Shown here: positions 1-8,169 of the stretch, in pieces
Numbering within the stretch: the stretch's first letter is position 1
Layout of the letters: every line of letters starts with the position of its first letter
NCBI RefSeq assembly: GCF_027587175.1
Contig: NZ_JAPCID010000047.1
Coordinates: forward strand, 1-64,000
Origin: Solirubrobacter deserti
Lineage (GTDB): Bacteria; Actinomycetota; Thermoleophilia; Solirubrobacterales; Solirubrobacteraceae
Direction: 5' to 3'
Length of the DNA: 64,000 nt
Translations under genes and position numbers: made by a program
Notes under the pieces: generated by a model
Database searches by the model: none
What the model was told of the DNA's origin: nothing
What the model saw: only the letters and a program-made list of their open reading frames with translations

Positions 1-924
1 GGCCACGCGCGCGGCGGCCACGCGCGCGGCGCGCGCCCGGCCCGCGGCGACGGCGAGCGGCGCGGTCGCGCCGCTCATCGGGTCCGGGCCCATGGCGGCG
101 ACGTCGCCCGCGTCCGCGTCGATCACCAGGCCGTCGCGCACTTCCGCGCGCAGGGCCGCCAGCCAGACCGCCTCGACGGCGGTCTCCGGCCGGGACGTGA
201 GCGGGACGATGACCACCGCGTACCCGTCGAGGACGTCCGCGTTGGTCGCCGAGCCGAGCGCGCCGTCGATGAAGCGGCGGCCGCCGATCGTGACCGGCGG
301 CCGCAGGCCTGGCACCGCGCGGGATGCGGCGACGGCACGCGCCAGCGGCACGCCGTCGTCGGGGCCGAATACGACCCGCTCGCCCGTGTCCGCGTCGATC
401 GCGACCACGCGCAGCGCCGCCGGCCACGCGTCCGTGGGCACCAGGGCCCCGATCCGCGCGACGAACGCGTCCTCGTCGCCCCGGGCGTGCGCGACCGCGA
501 AGGCGCCGAGCGCGCGCCGCCGCTCGGTCAGCGAGCCCTCCGCCGCCTGCCACAGCGCGCCGAGCACCGAAAAGGAGGAGCCGGGGAGGCGGGTCGGCGC
601 GACGCACGGGTTGCGACGCGCGTGGATCGACGCGTCGGCCCGCGGGTCAACGCCGAGCGCGAGCCGCGCCGCGACGAGCGCACCGGCCGACGTGCCGAGG
701 ATCGTGTCCGCTCCGCGCAGGTCCCAGCCCAGGTCGGCGAGGCCGGCCAGCACGCCGACCTCCCACGCCACGGCGCGCTCACCACCCGCCCCCAGGGCGA
801 CCGAGAGCCCGCGCCGGTCATCAGCTCGCGCGCAGCGGCCGCTCGGCGGCGCCGCGCTCACGGCGGCGCCTCGTCCGGGCCACCGGCGCTCGCCGCCGGG
901 CCGGGCTCCGCTGGCCGCGCTCAC
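1..924 (-). CDS. patatin-like phospholipase, partial (C-terminus beyond window)
   Basis: Open minus-strand frame running off the left edge; 308 codons are visible. It reads as a patatin-type lipid acyl hydrolase, an enzyme that cleaves acyl chains from lipids with a Ser-Asp dyad. Visible marks are the oxyanion-type motif GAGGERAVAWE, the nucleophile elbow GTSAG (catalytic Ser) and the second dyad motif DGALGSATNADVL (DG-A/G Asp). I chose GTG at 924 because it overlaps the stop of the upstream methyltransferase gene (GTGA), suggesting translational coupling; an in-frame GTG at 861 would remove an Ala/Gly/Arg-rich leader and is also plausible. The family is clear; substrate and cellular role are not. 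Confidence 0.82.
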   Translation of the reverse strand, partial: MSAASGARPGGERRWPGRGAAVSAAPPSGRCARADDRRGLSVALGAGGERAVAWEVGVLAGLADLGWDLRGADTILGTSAGALVAARLALGVDPRADASIHARRNPCVAPTRLPGSSFSVLGALWQAAEGSLTERRRALGAFAVAHARGDEDAFVARIGALVPTDAWPAALRVVAIDADTGERVVFGPDDGVPLARAVAASRAVPGLRPPVTIGGRRFIDGALGSATNADVLDGYAVVIVPLTSRPETAVEAVWLAALRAEVRDGLVIDADAGDVAAMGPDPMSGATAPLAVAAGRARAARVAAARVA

Positions 925-1508
925 GGCCGCGCCTCGCCGATCACCAGCGGCGCCACCAGCGCGGGCATGCCGCGCCAGCGCGCCTCGCCGGCCGTCACCG
1001 TCATCCCGCCCGCGCGCAGCAGCTCGAGCGTCGGCTGGTTGCAGCGGCAGCCCGCAGCGACCGCGCGCCAGGGCGTCGCGAGCCGGTCCTGCCAGCGCGC
1101 GAGCCGGTGCGAGCCCGAGCGCACGTGCTCGATGAACACCAGCCGCCCGCCGGGGCGCAGGACGCGGCGCAGCTCGCGGATCGCGGCGGCGGGATCGGCG
1201 ACCGTGCACAGGACCATGGTCGACACGACCGCGTCGAACGACCCGTCTTCGAACGGGAGCGCCTCGGCGCCGGCCCCGATCACGGGCCGCGCGCCGGCGC
1301 GGCGACGCAGCCGCCGCGCCATCGCCGCGTCCGGCTCGGTCAACACCACCTCGAGGCCGTCGGGATAGTGGGGGAGGTTGAGGCCGGTCCCGGCGCCGAC
1401 CTCCAGCACGCGGCCGCGCAGACTGCGCAGCGCCTCGCGGCGGCGGGCGGCCATCCCGCGCCGCTCGCCGAGCGCGAGCGCGGAGTCGTAGATCAGGGCG
1501 AAGAGCAT
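921..1508 (-). CDS. class I SAM-dependent methyltransferase
   Basis: A 195-residue protein with the Rossmann-fold methyltransferase signature. Motif I is LEVGAGTGLNLPHYP (residues about 36-50, SAM binding), followed by an acidic post-motif (VVLTEPDAAMARR), motif II-like DAVVSTMVLCTV, and ELRRVLRPGGRLVFIEHV, the hallmark of UbiE/Methyltransf_11 enzymes. Length is normal for this short subfamily. The substrate cannot be read from the sequence; small molecules, quinones or lipids are all possible. Its stop overlaps the GTG of the patatin-like gene, so the two are probably co-translated, which hints at a lipid-related job without proving it. Confidence 0.85.
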   Translation of the reverse strand: MLFALIYDSALALGERRGMAARRREALRSLRGRVLEVGAGTGLNLPHYPDGLEVVLTEPDAAMARRLRRRAGARPVIGAGAEALPFEDGSFDAVVSTMVLCTVADPAAAIRELRRVLRPGGRLVFIEHVRSGSHRLARWQDRLATPWRAVAAGCRCNQPTLELLRAGGMTVTAGEARWRGMPALVAPLVIGEARP

Positions 1509-1602
1509 CGCACGGTTCTACGGCCGCGCGCGCCTCGCGTCATCGCCGATTCCGGCCATCGCACCCGAGGATGGCCCGCAAGCTAAAGGGTGCCGGGCAC
1601 CG

Positions 1603-2046
1603 CTATCGACGCGCCCAGCCGGACCAGAGGCCGGGCGGCGGATCGTCCTCGTCGTCGCGATCGCGCTCGTGGCCGCGGTAGCGGTCGTCGTCGTCCCAGC
1701 GGCCCGAGGACGAGCCGGGCGGAGGCGTCCACAGCGGCTTCGGCGGCTCGCGGCGGGGCGGCTCGGGCTCGCGCGGTTCCCGCGGCAGCGGGCGTGTGTC
1801 CTCCTCCGGCGGCCAGGGCCGGAGCGGGCGCGTCTCGGCCTCGGTGGCCGCGGCCGACGGGCGCTGCCACGACGAGAAGGTGTCTGGCTCGGGCGTCCAC
1901 AGCGGCGGCAGATCGGCATCCGCGACTCGCGGTGCGGCGACCACCGGCGCCACACGCTTGCGCTGCCAGTTGTCCAGCAGCATGAACACCAGGCCGCCCA
2001 CCACGGCGGCGAGCACGATCGACAGCGCGACAGTCATCGGCTCCAT
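1603..2046 (-). CDS. single-pass membrane protein, function unknown
   Basis: A 147-residue protein. Residues about 5-24 form one hydrophobic helix (VALSIVLAAVVGGLVFMLL). The rest is a long, low-complexity charged tail rich in Pro, Arg, Glu and Trp with repeated 'PPLWTPEPD / PLWTPPPG' segments, predicted disordered. It starts about 20 bp from the divergent ECF sigma gene, so the two share a promoter region. I do not recognise a domain. The frame is supported by codon bias and by the sensible N-terminal anchor. It may be a signalling or scaffold protein, but there is no functional evidence. Confidence 0.6.
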   Translation of the reverse strand: MEPMTVALSIVLAAVVGGLVFMLLDNWQRKRVAPVVAAPRVADADLPPLWTPEPDTFSSWQRPSAAATEAETRPLRPWPPEEDTRPLPREPREPEPPRREPPKPLWTPPPGSSSGRWDDDDRYRGHERDRDDEDDPPPGLWSGWARR

Positions 2047-2066
2047 AGCGTAGTTACCCTGCGCCG

Positions 2067-2648
2067 ATGGACGACGAGGAGCTTCTCGCCCGCATCCGTG
2101 CCGGCGACGAGGCCGCCTTCAACGCGCTCGTCGCTCGCTACGGTCCCCTGATGCTGCGGATCGCGCTCAGCCACACGCCCAGCCGGGCGGTCGCGGAGGA
2201 GGTCGTCCAGGAGGCGTGGCTCGGGGTCGTCCAGGGCCTGCCGAAGTTCGAGGGCCGCTCGTCCCTGAAGACCTGGATCCTGCGCATCGTCGCCAATCGC
2301 GCGCGCACACGTGGGGAACGCGAGCGTCGCAGCGTCCCGTTCGGCGACGACCGACCCGTGGTCGACCCGAGCCGGTTCACGCCGGAAGGCGCCTGGGGCG
2401 TCCCGCCGACCGAATGGCCCGAGGACCGGCTGCTGCAGGCCGAGACGCTCGAGCGGGTGAACGCCGCCATCGACCGGCTGCCGCCGCGCCAGCAGGAGGT
2501 GCTCGTCCTGCGCGACGTCGAGGGCTGGCAACCGGCCGAGGTCGGTGAGGCACTCAACCTCACCGACGGCAACCAGCGCGTCCTGCTGCACCGCGCCCGC
2601 GCCAAGGTGCGCGAGGAGCTCGAGCGCTACTTCCAGGAGGCGGCGTGA
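2067..2648 (+). CDS. ECF-type RNA polymerase sigma factor
   Basis: A 193-residue sigma-70 family protein of the extracytoplasmic-function group, directing RNA polymerase to a small regulon. Region 2 covers residues about 10-80 (FNALVARYGPLM, AVAEEVVQEAWLGVVQGL, FEGRSSLKTWILRIVANRAR). Region 4 covers about 130-185 (LPPRQQEVLVLRDVEGW followed by a helix-turn-helix, and RVLLHRARAKVREEL). There is no region 1.1 or 3, as expected for ECF factors. Its stop overlaps the GTG start of the next small zinc-finger gene, the usual sigma/anti-sigma arrangement, so activity is probably held by that partner. Confidence 0.93.
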   Translation: MDDEELLARIRAGDEAAFNALVARYGPLMLRIALSHTPSRAVAEEVVQEAWLGVVQGLPKFEGRSSLKTWILRIVANRARTRGERERRSVPFGDDRPVVDPSRFTPEGAWGVPPTEWPEDRLLQAETLERVNAAIDRLPPRQQEVLVLRDVEGWQPAEVGEALNLTDGNQRVLLHRARAKVREELERYFQEAA

Positions 2649-2830
2649 TCCGCTGCCGCGAGGTCGTCGAGCTCGTCACGGACTACCTGGACGACGCGTT
2701 GCCGCCGACGCGGTACCAGGACGTCGCCGCGCACCTGCAGCACTGCGACGGCTGCCACGCCTTCGTGGAGCAGATCCGGGTCACGATCGGCCTCGTCCGC
2801 CGAAACTTCACAAGCGCGATGGAAAACTGA
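2645..2830 (+). CDS. zf-HC2 anti-sigma-like peptide
   Basis: A 61-residue protein starting at a GTG that overlaps the sigma-factor stop (GTGA). It has the anti-sigma zinc-finger pattern: an N-terminal CREVVELVTDYLDDALP helix, then HLQHCDGCHAF, in which His and two Cys form the HxxxCxxC zinc site. Known zf-HC2 (ZAS) proteins bind and silence their ECF partner. This one lacks the transmembrane helix and sensor domain found in many relatives, so it would be a soluble, stand-alone ZAS domain. The pairing with the upstream sigma factor is inferred from overlap and family. Confidence 0.85.
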   Translation: MIRCREVVELVTDYLDDALPPTRYQDVAAHLQHCDGCHAFVEQIRVTIGLVRRNFTSAMEN

Positions 2831-2877
2831 CATGAGGTTTCTCAAGTCGGCGGACACATGACCGATGAACGGGTCAA

Positions 2878-5634
2878 ATGCCCGGACCCACGAAGAAGCC
2901 GACTCTCGCCCAGATCGCCGCGCTCGCTGGCGCCGGCGCCACGGCCGCAGCGGCGGCTTCCGTGGCCCGGGCGCACAAGCGCGTCCTGAGCTCGGCCACC
3001 ACCACCACCACCTCGCCCGCCCCGGCTCAGGGGCATGGCCAGTTCGCCACGGACTCCGCGTTCGTCGCGCTGATCGAGGCCGTCGCGGCCGCCACCGCCA
3101 ACGTCGAGCACGTCGACGACGCGCTGATGGCCTGCGTCGAGCACGTCTGCCGCTGGACGGGCTGGCCCGTCGGCCACGTGTACTTCGCGGGCAAGGAGGA
3201 CCACGAGCCGCTCAAGCCGTCGCACCTCTGGCACCTCGGTCACCCGACCAAGTTCGAGGCCTTCCGCGCGCTGACGGAGGCCACGGACCTGCCGAGCGGC
3301 ATCGGCCTGCCGGGCCGCGTCGCCGCCACCGGCCGTCCCGCCTGGATCGTGGACGTCCAGTGCGACCCGAACTTCCCGCGCGCGGAGGTCGCCACCGAGG
3401 TGGGTCTCAAGGGCGCGTTCTGCTTCCCGATCCCGATCGGCGACCGGACGTTCGCCGTCATCGAGTGCTTCTCGGTCAACGCCGTCACGCCGGACGACCG
3501 CCTGCTCGAGGTCACCGCGCACATCGGCCGCCAGCTCGGCCGCGTGATCGCCTCCGCGCAGCTGGCCGAGGCCCTGCGCGAGTCCGAGAGCCGCTTCCGC
3601 TCGGTCGCCGAGTCCGCCACCGACGCGATCGTGGCCGCCGACCAGAACGGCGACATCATCTCCTGGAACCGGGGCGCCGAGCTGATGTTCGGCTACGGCG
3701 AGGACGAGGTCCGCGGCCAGGCGCTCTCGATCCTCATGCCGGAGCGCTTCCGCCCGATGCACGACGCCGGCATCAAGCGCGTCGCCGAGGGCGGCGTCGC
3801 CGCTTCGCGCCTGCTCGGGCAGACCGTCGAGGTCGTCGGGCTGCGCAGCGACGGCCGTGAGTTCCCGCTCGAGCTCTCGCTCGCGATGTGGGAGAACGCC
3901 GGCCAGCGCTACTTCAGCGGCATCATCCGCGACATCTCCGAGCGCAAGAAGGCCGAGGAGAAGCTCAAGGCGATCCTCGAGACCGCGCCGGACCCGATCG
4001 TCGAGGTCAGCCCCGACGGCACCATCGCGATCGCCAATGCCCGCACGGACAAGCTGTTCGGCTACGACCGCGAGCAGATCGTGGGCCGCCCGGTCGAGGA
4101 GCTCTTCGCCGAGCGCACCCGGACGCTGGTCGCCGAGCGCTTCCGCGCCGTGCTGTGCAGCAAGGCCAAGGACTCCCAGGTCGCCCTCGGCATGGGCCTC
4201 GAGCTGTGGGGTCAGCGCCAGGACGGCACCGAATTCCCGGTCGACGTCACGGTCTCCCCGCTGCAGACCGACGACGGCACGGTCCTCACCGCGATCATCC
4301 GCGACATCACCGAGCGCAAGCGCTTCGAGAACCAGCTCCAGCACCTCGCCGACCATGACGCGCTGACCGAGCTCTTCAACCGCCGCCGCTTCGACCAGGA
4401 GCTGGCCGAGTTCGTCTCCTATGCCGCCCGCTACGGCGGCCAGGGCGCGCTCTACCTGCTCGACCTGGACCGCTTCAAGTACGTCAACGACACCCGCGGC
4501 CACAAGGCCGGCGACGAGGTCATCCGCGCGGTCGGCCGCGCGCTGCATGACAGCGTCCGCAAGACGGACGTCGTGGCCCGCCTCGGCGGTGACGAGTTCG
4601 CCGTCCTGCTGCGCGACGCCGACCGCGACACCGCGGAGCGCATCGCCGAGGGCATGCTCGAGACCATCCGCGAGCGCCGCCTGCCGCTCGAGGGTCAGCG
4701 CATCTCGATGACGACCTCGATCGGCATCGTCTGCTTCGGCGACGAGGAGCCCCGCGGCGAGGACCTGATGGTCCAGGCCGACCTCGCGATGTACGCGGCC
4801 AAGGAGGCCGGCGGCAACCGCTACCACGTGGCCGCCAACGACGGCGGCGAGTACGTCTCCGGCATGCAGGTCCGCCTCAACTGGGCCGACCAGATCCGCC
4901 GCGCGCTCGACGAGGACCGCTTCGTCCTGTACTGCCAGCCGATCCTCGAGCTGGCGAGCGACCAGATCACCCAGTACGAGCTGCTGCTGCGCATGATCGG
5001 CGACGACGGCGAGATCGTCATGCCCGCCGCCTTCATCGACACCGCCGAGCGCTTCGGGCTCATCCAAGAGATCGACCAGTGGGTCGCGCGCAAGGCGATC
5101 CACCTGCTGGCCGAGCACGACGTCCGCCTCGAGGTCAACGTCTCCGGCAAGTCGATGGGCGACCTGGCCATCCCGGAGCTGGTGGAGCGCGAGATCGCCG
5201 CCACCGGCATCGACCCCTCCCGCCTCGTGTTCGAGATCACCGAGACCGCCGCGATCGCCAACATGGAGCAGGCGCGTGCCTTCGCCGAGCGCCTGACGCG
5301 CCTGGGCTGCCGCTTCGCGCTCGACGACTTCGGCGCCGGCTTCTCGAGCTTCTACTACCTGAAGTACCTGCCGCTGGACTACCTGAAGATCGACGGCGAC
5401 TTCATCCGCTCGCTCACGTCGAGCGTGACCGATCAGCTCGTCGTGAAGTCGATGGTCGACATCGCGCGCGGCATGGGCATGAAGACGATCGCCGAGTTCG
5501 TGGAGGCGCCGGAGACGGTCGCGATGCTCCGCGAGAAGGGCGTCGACTACTCGCAGGGCTACTTCCATGGCGCGCCGCGTCCGGTCAAGACCGAGTTCGC
5601 CAAGGGTGCCGGGCGCCTGGTGGTGGCCCGATGA
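2878..5634 (+). CDS. GAF-PAS-PAS-GGDEF-EAL cyclic-di-GMP turnover protein
   Basis: A 918-residue soluble signalling protein that would make and degrade c-di-GMP. Order: Ala-rich N-terminus, GAF (about 60-225), PAS (about 235-350), PAS (about 360-475), GGDEF (about 480-650), EAL (about 665-910). The cyclase signature GGDEF is intact at residues 570-574, with an RxxD inhibitory site (RKTD) five residues before it. The EAL half has ExLxR as ELLLR near residue 701, FEITETA, DDFGAG, LKIDGDFI and QGY, so phosphodiesterase activity also looks intact. No membrane segment is seen. Its stop overlaps the ATG of the next flavin-binding protein. Which activity dominates cannot be read here. Confidence 0.93.
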   Translation: MPGPTKKPTLAQIAALAGAGATAAAAASVARAHKRVLSSATTTTTSPAPAQGHGQFATDSAFVALIEAVAAATANVEHVDDALMACVEHVCRWTGWPVGHVYFAGKEDHEPLKPSHLWHLGHPTKFEAFRALTEATDLPSGIGLPGRVAATGRPAWIVDVQCDPNFPRAEVATEVGLKGAFCFPIPIGDRTFAVIECFSVNAVTPDDRLLEVTAHIGRQLGRVIASAQLAEALRESESRFRSVAESATDAIVAADQNGDIISWNRGAELMFGYGEDEVRGQALSILMPERFRPMHDAGIKRVAEGGVAASRLLGQTVEVVGLRSDGREFPLELSLAMWENAGQRYFSGIIRDISERKKAEEKLKAILETAPDPIVEVSPDGTIAIANARTDKLFGYDREQIVGRPVEELFAERTRTLVAERFRAVLCSKAKDSQVALGMGLELWGQRQDGTEFPVDVTVSPLQTDDGTVLTAIIRDITERKRFENQLQHLADHDALTELFNRRRFDQELAEFVSYAARYGGQGALYLLDLDRFKYVNDTRGHKAGDEVIRAVGRALHDSVRKTDVVARLGGDEFAVLLRDADRDTAERIAEGMLETIRERRLPLEGQRISMTTSIGIVCFGDEEPRGEDLMVQADLAMYAAKEAGGNRYHVAANDGGEYVSGMQVRLNWADQIRRALDEDRFVLYCQPILELASDQITQYELLLRMIGDDGEIVMPAAFIDTAERFGLIQEIDQWVARKAIHLLAEHDVRLEVNVSGKSMGDLAIPELVEREIAATGIDPSRLVFEITETAAIANMEQARAFAERLTRLGCRFALDDFGAGFSSFYYLKYLPLDYLKIDGDFIRSLTSSVTDQLVVKSMVDIARGMGMKTIAEFVEAPETVAMLREKGVDYSQGYFHGAPRPVKTEFAKGAGRLVVAR

Positions 5635-6371
5635 GTGGTGCTGGTCGCCCAGGGTCCGCCGGCGAGCACGAGCTGCAGGAGAAGCTCGGCACCGTCAAGC
5701 GCGCCCACGCGTTCTACGACAACCAGGTGCTCGACCACCTGACGCCGCTGATGCGCGAATTCATCGAGCGGATGACGATGGCGTTCATCGCCACGTCGGA
5801 CGCGCACGGCGAGTGCGACTCCTCGTTCCGCGCCGGCCCCCCGGGCTTCGTGCGCGTGATCGACGAGAAGACCGTCATGTGGCCCGAGTACAAGGGCAAC
5901 GGCGTGATGGCGTCGATGGGGAACATCTCCGAGAACGGCTACGTCGGCCTGCTGTTCGTCGACTTCTTCGAGACGCAGGTCGGCCTGCACGTCAACGGCA
6001 CGGCGACGGTCGTCGAGAACGCGGCGGTCGAGGCCTTCGGCCCGCTGTTCGACCGGCTGCCGTTCGCGACCGGGCTGGCGCTCAGCGAGGACGTCAAGAA
6101 GACGCCCGAGCGCTGGGTCGTGGTCTCGATCGACGAGGCCTACATCCACTGTTCCAAGCACATCCCGGCGCTGCAGGAGCGGCCCGAGGGCGAGGACACC
6201 GGCCGTCGCGCGGGTGACGTCTTCAAGGCCAAGAACGCGGACCGCCCCTGGCTGCAGCCCGCGTGCGAGGTCCCGGTCGAGGAGCGCGTCATCGGCGAGG
6301 TCGTCCTCGCCGAGGTCGCTCCGACGCATGCACCTTCGGGCCGGCGCCTGCCGCTGCCGGTCCGCAAGTAG
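5631..6371 (+). CDS. pyridoxamine 5'-phosphate oxidase-fold flavoprotein
   Basis: A 246-residue protein starting at ATG 5631, which overlaps the stop of the GGDEF-EAL gene (ATGA). The core is a split-barrel PNPOx domain: FIERMTMAFIATSDAHGECDSSFRAG, then WPEYKGNGVMASMGNISENGYVGLLFVDFF, then GLHVNGTATVV, the usual strand pattern of FMN- or F420-binding members. Close relatives are annotated only as 'pyridoxamine 5'-phosphate oxidase family'; true PNPOx activity is not implied. Translational coupling to a c-di-GMP enzyme suggests a redox or cofactor-linked partner, which is an inference. Confidence 0.85.
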   Translation: MSGAGRPGSAGEHELQEKLGTVKRAHAFYDNQVLDHLTPLMREFIERMTMAFIATSDAHGECDSSFRAGPPGFVRVIDEKTVMWPEYKGNGVMASMGNISENGYVGLLFVDFFETQVGLHVNGTATVVENAAVEAFGPLFDRLPFATGLALSEDVKKTPERWVVVSIDEAYIHCSKHIPALQERPEGEDTGRRAGDVFKAKNADRPWLQPACEVPVEERVIGEVVLAEVAPTHAPSGRRLPLPVRK

Positions 6372-6380
6372 GGGAGCCGC

Positions 6381-7244
6381 CTACGCTCTCAGTAGCGGCG
6401 CGGTGAGGCAGGTCGGCCCGCCGTCGCCCTTGAGGGAGAGGTCCGTGCCGTCATAGGCATGGACCTCGACCCCGCGCTGCTCGAGCGCCTTGCGCACCTT
6501 GGGCGCGCCGTCGACCACGACGACCACGCCCGGCCGGACGGCGAGGATGTTGCAGCCCATCGCGTGGTAGCTCTCCTCGTCGATCGCGATCCAGTCGATA
6601 CCGCGCTCTTTGAGGTCCTGGAGCAGGCGGACGGGCGCGAGCGGCTCGAAGACCACGAACAGGTCCTCGGTCGCGGCGCTCAGGAACGACTGCAGGTGCA
6701 GGACGTAGTCCGGGCCCTGGTCGTGCGGCATGTCATAGGCCTCGACGTGGATGTTCTCCGGGTTCAGGAGCGCCTGCAGCGCCTGCGCGCCGCGCCGGTT
6801 CGTGCGGTAGCCGAGGCCGACTGCGCACGTCGTGTCGTCGAGGTAGAAGTGGTCGCCGCCGTCGAGATAGGCGTCGCCCTCGAGGGTGCCGACGATCGGG
6901 ATGCCGAGGCGCTCGAACTCCGCCTTGACGTGTCCGGGCTCCTTTTGGCGGATCGGCTTGGCCATGTTGAGCGGGATGCCGCCCTGGCCGCTCATGATCT
7001 GCGGGTCGTGCATGTAGACCGCGTCGATCAGTCCGTCGATCGGGTCGGCGACCTCGACGGTGATGCCGAGGCCGTCGAGCAGCTCGACGAACTGCTCGAA
7101 CTGGCGCTCGAGCGTCGCGGGGTCGGGCGTGCGCCAGCCCGCGCCGTCCCAGTCGCCGGACGTCGCGGGCTTGCGGACGAGGACGCGCTGGAGCGGCGCG
7201 ACCATCGACGTGACGCCGAAGCGGCGCGAGGTGGGTGCGGTCAT
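6381..7244 (-). CDS. amidinotransferase/dimethylarginine dimethylaminohydrolase-like hydrolase
   Basis: A 287-residue protein of the guanidino-group-modifying pentein fold (DDAH, arginine deiminase, amidinotransferase). Visible signature parts are the early substrate motif with DPQIM, LEGDAYLDGGDHF, the catalytic His region YVLHLQSFLS, and a C-terminal nucleophile in GDGGPTCLTAPLL (Cys 279). The size fits DDAH-like hydrolases rather than arginine deiminase (about 400 residues). The likely reaction is hydrolysis of a guanidino compound such as methylated arginine, but other substrates are possible. The gene stands alone, convergent with the PNPOx gene 10 bp away. Confidence 0.8.
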   Translation of the reverse strand: MTAPTSRRFGVTSMVAPLQRVLVRKPATSGDWDGAGWRTPDPATLERQFEQFVELLDGLGITVEVADPIDGLIDAVYMHDPQIMSGQGGIPLNMAKPIRQKEPGHVKAEFERLGIPIVGTLEGDAYLDGGDHFYLDDTTCAVGLGYRTNRRGAQALQALLNPENIHVEAYDMPHDQGPDYVLHLQSFLSAATEDLFVVFEPLAPVRLLQDLKERGIDWIAIDEESYHAMGCNILAVRPGVVVVVDGAPKVRKALEQRGVEVHAYDGTDLSLKGDGGPTCLTAPLLRA

Positions 7245-7254
7245 CCGCTCCTGT

Positions 7255-7833
7255 TTAGCGGATGACGCCGAGGTTCAGCGTGTAGGTCGCGCCCGGGAGC
7301 GCGTCGCTGCCCTTCGGCGCGCCGGCGGCGACACCCACGCCGAGCTCGCGGAACGTGCCCTTGAGCATGTTCTCGCGGTGGCCCGAGCTGGCGAGCCACG
7401 CGTTCACGAGCGAGAGCGGCGTGGCGCGGTCGCCCGTGCCCCAGCCGAGGTTCTCGCCCACGTTCCAGCCGTCGCCGGGGCGGCCGTAGCCGGCCTTGCG
7501 GACGCGGTCGCCGACGGAGTCACCGTCGCGCGCGGTGTGGTCGAAGTAGTTGTGGCGGGCCATGTCGCGCGAATGGGCGCGTGCGGCCTGTGCGAGGTCG
7601 GCGTCGCGCTCGAGCTCCTCGAGCCCGCGCGCGCTGCGCTTCGCGTTGACGAGGCAGACGACGGCGTCCGCGGCCTCGTCCAGCGTGGCCTGCGTGGGCA
7701 CCGTCGTCGCGGCCGGACATCGGTCCGCGCCTCTGGCGGCGTGCGCCGGCCCGGCGTGCAGGGAGAAGGCAGCGGTGAGTGAAACGGCAGCCGCGATCAG
7801 CGGCCGTCGGCGTGCGGTCGTAGACATGGGCAA
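7255..7833 (-). CDS. secreted CAP-domain (SCP/PR-1, YkwD-like) protein
   Basis: A 192-residue exported protein. Residues about 1-32 look like a signal peptide (basic start, hydrophobic AAAVSLTAAFSL, AHA cleavage). The rest is a CAP domain: LVNAKRSARGL, AHSRDMARHNYFDH, GENLGWG and VNAWLASSGHRENML, carrying the His/Glu residues typical of bacterial YkwD proteins, and a C-terminal YTLNLGV strand. Bacterial CAP proteins are extracellular or envelope-linked, and their biochemical role is mostly unsettled. A G-rich ribosome-binding region precedes the ATG. It is the last gene before a 336-bp gene-free stretch. Confidence 0.88.
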   Translation of the reverse strand: MPMSTTARRRPLIAAAVSLTAAFSLHAGPAHAARGADRCPAATTVPTQATLDEAADAVVCLVNAKRSARGLEELERDADLAQAARAHSRDMARHNYFDHTARDGDSVGDRVRKAGYGRPGDGWNVGENLGWGTGDRATPLSLVNAWLASSGHRENMLKGTFRELGVGVAAGAPKGSDALPGATYTLNLGVIR

Positions 7834-8061
7834 GGAACGCCTCCCGGCGTGCGCGCCTACGCGAGCGCGCGGCGCAAATCGAGCCCGGCGACCCCGGGCT
7901 GCAGTTGACTATCGCTGACGAGCGGTACCCCCACCGCCCGCTTGATGTCCGGATACCCGAGCTCCTGGACACCTTCACCTTAAACTGGACGGCGTCCAAA
8001 GGACGACGTTTCGGGTCCAGCGTAAGGTTTGTCCCTCGTGCCCGTTCATTGGGCAGGCAGG

Positions 8062-8155
8062 GCTCCGTACGCCTTGCGTGGCCCCGGACATTGCTGGGGG
8101 GAACACCGTCCAGGGACGGTCCCGCGTGCCCGGGGCCACGCAAGGCGCACGGAGC
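8062..8155. other. 94-nt long hairpin downstream of a membrane-protein gene
   Basis: Arms at 8062-8087 and 8130-8155 are reverse complements at 25 of 26 positions. The intervening 42 nt contain a second, perfect 6-bp stem (8105-8110 with 8115-8120). The whole structure begins 14 nt past the stop of the minus-strand gene at 8170-9414 and lies in the 336-bp gap 7834-8169, which holds no convincing gene. It may end transcription of that gene, stabilise its 3' end, or be a structured small RNA or a mobile palindromic repeat. The stem is far longer than needed for a simple terminator. Confidence 0.7.
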
Positions 8156-8169
8156 GCCTTTCGACTACA

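Noticed and set aside
92-1135. 347-codon Arg/Ser/Ala-rich plus-strand frame
   Set aside because: The opposite strand carries clear patatin and methyltransferase motifs; this frame has none.
2842-5568. 908-codon open frame on the minus strand
   Set aside because: Antisense to the GGDEF-EAL gene, with no motif and the composition of a complement frame.
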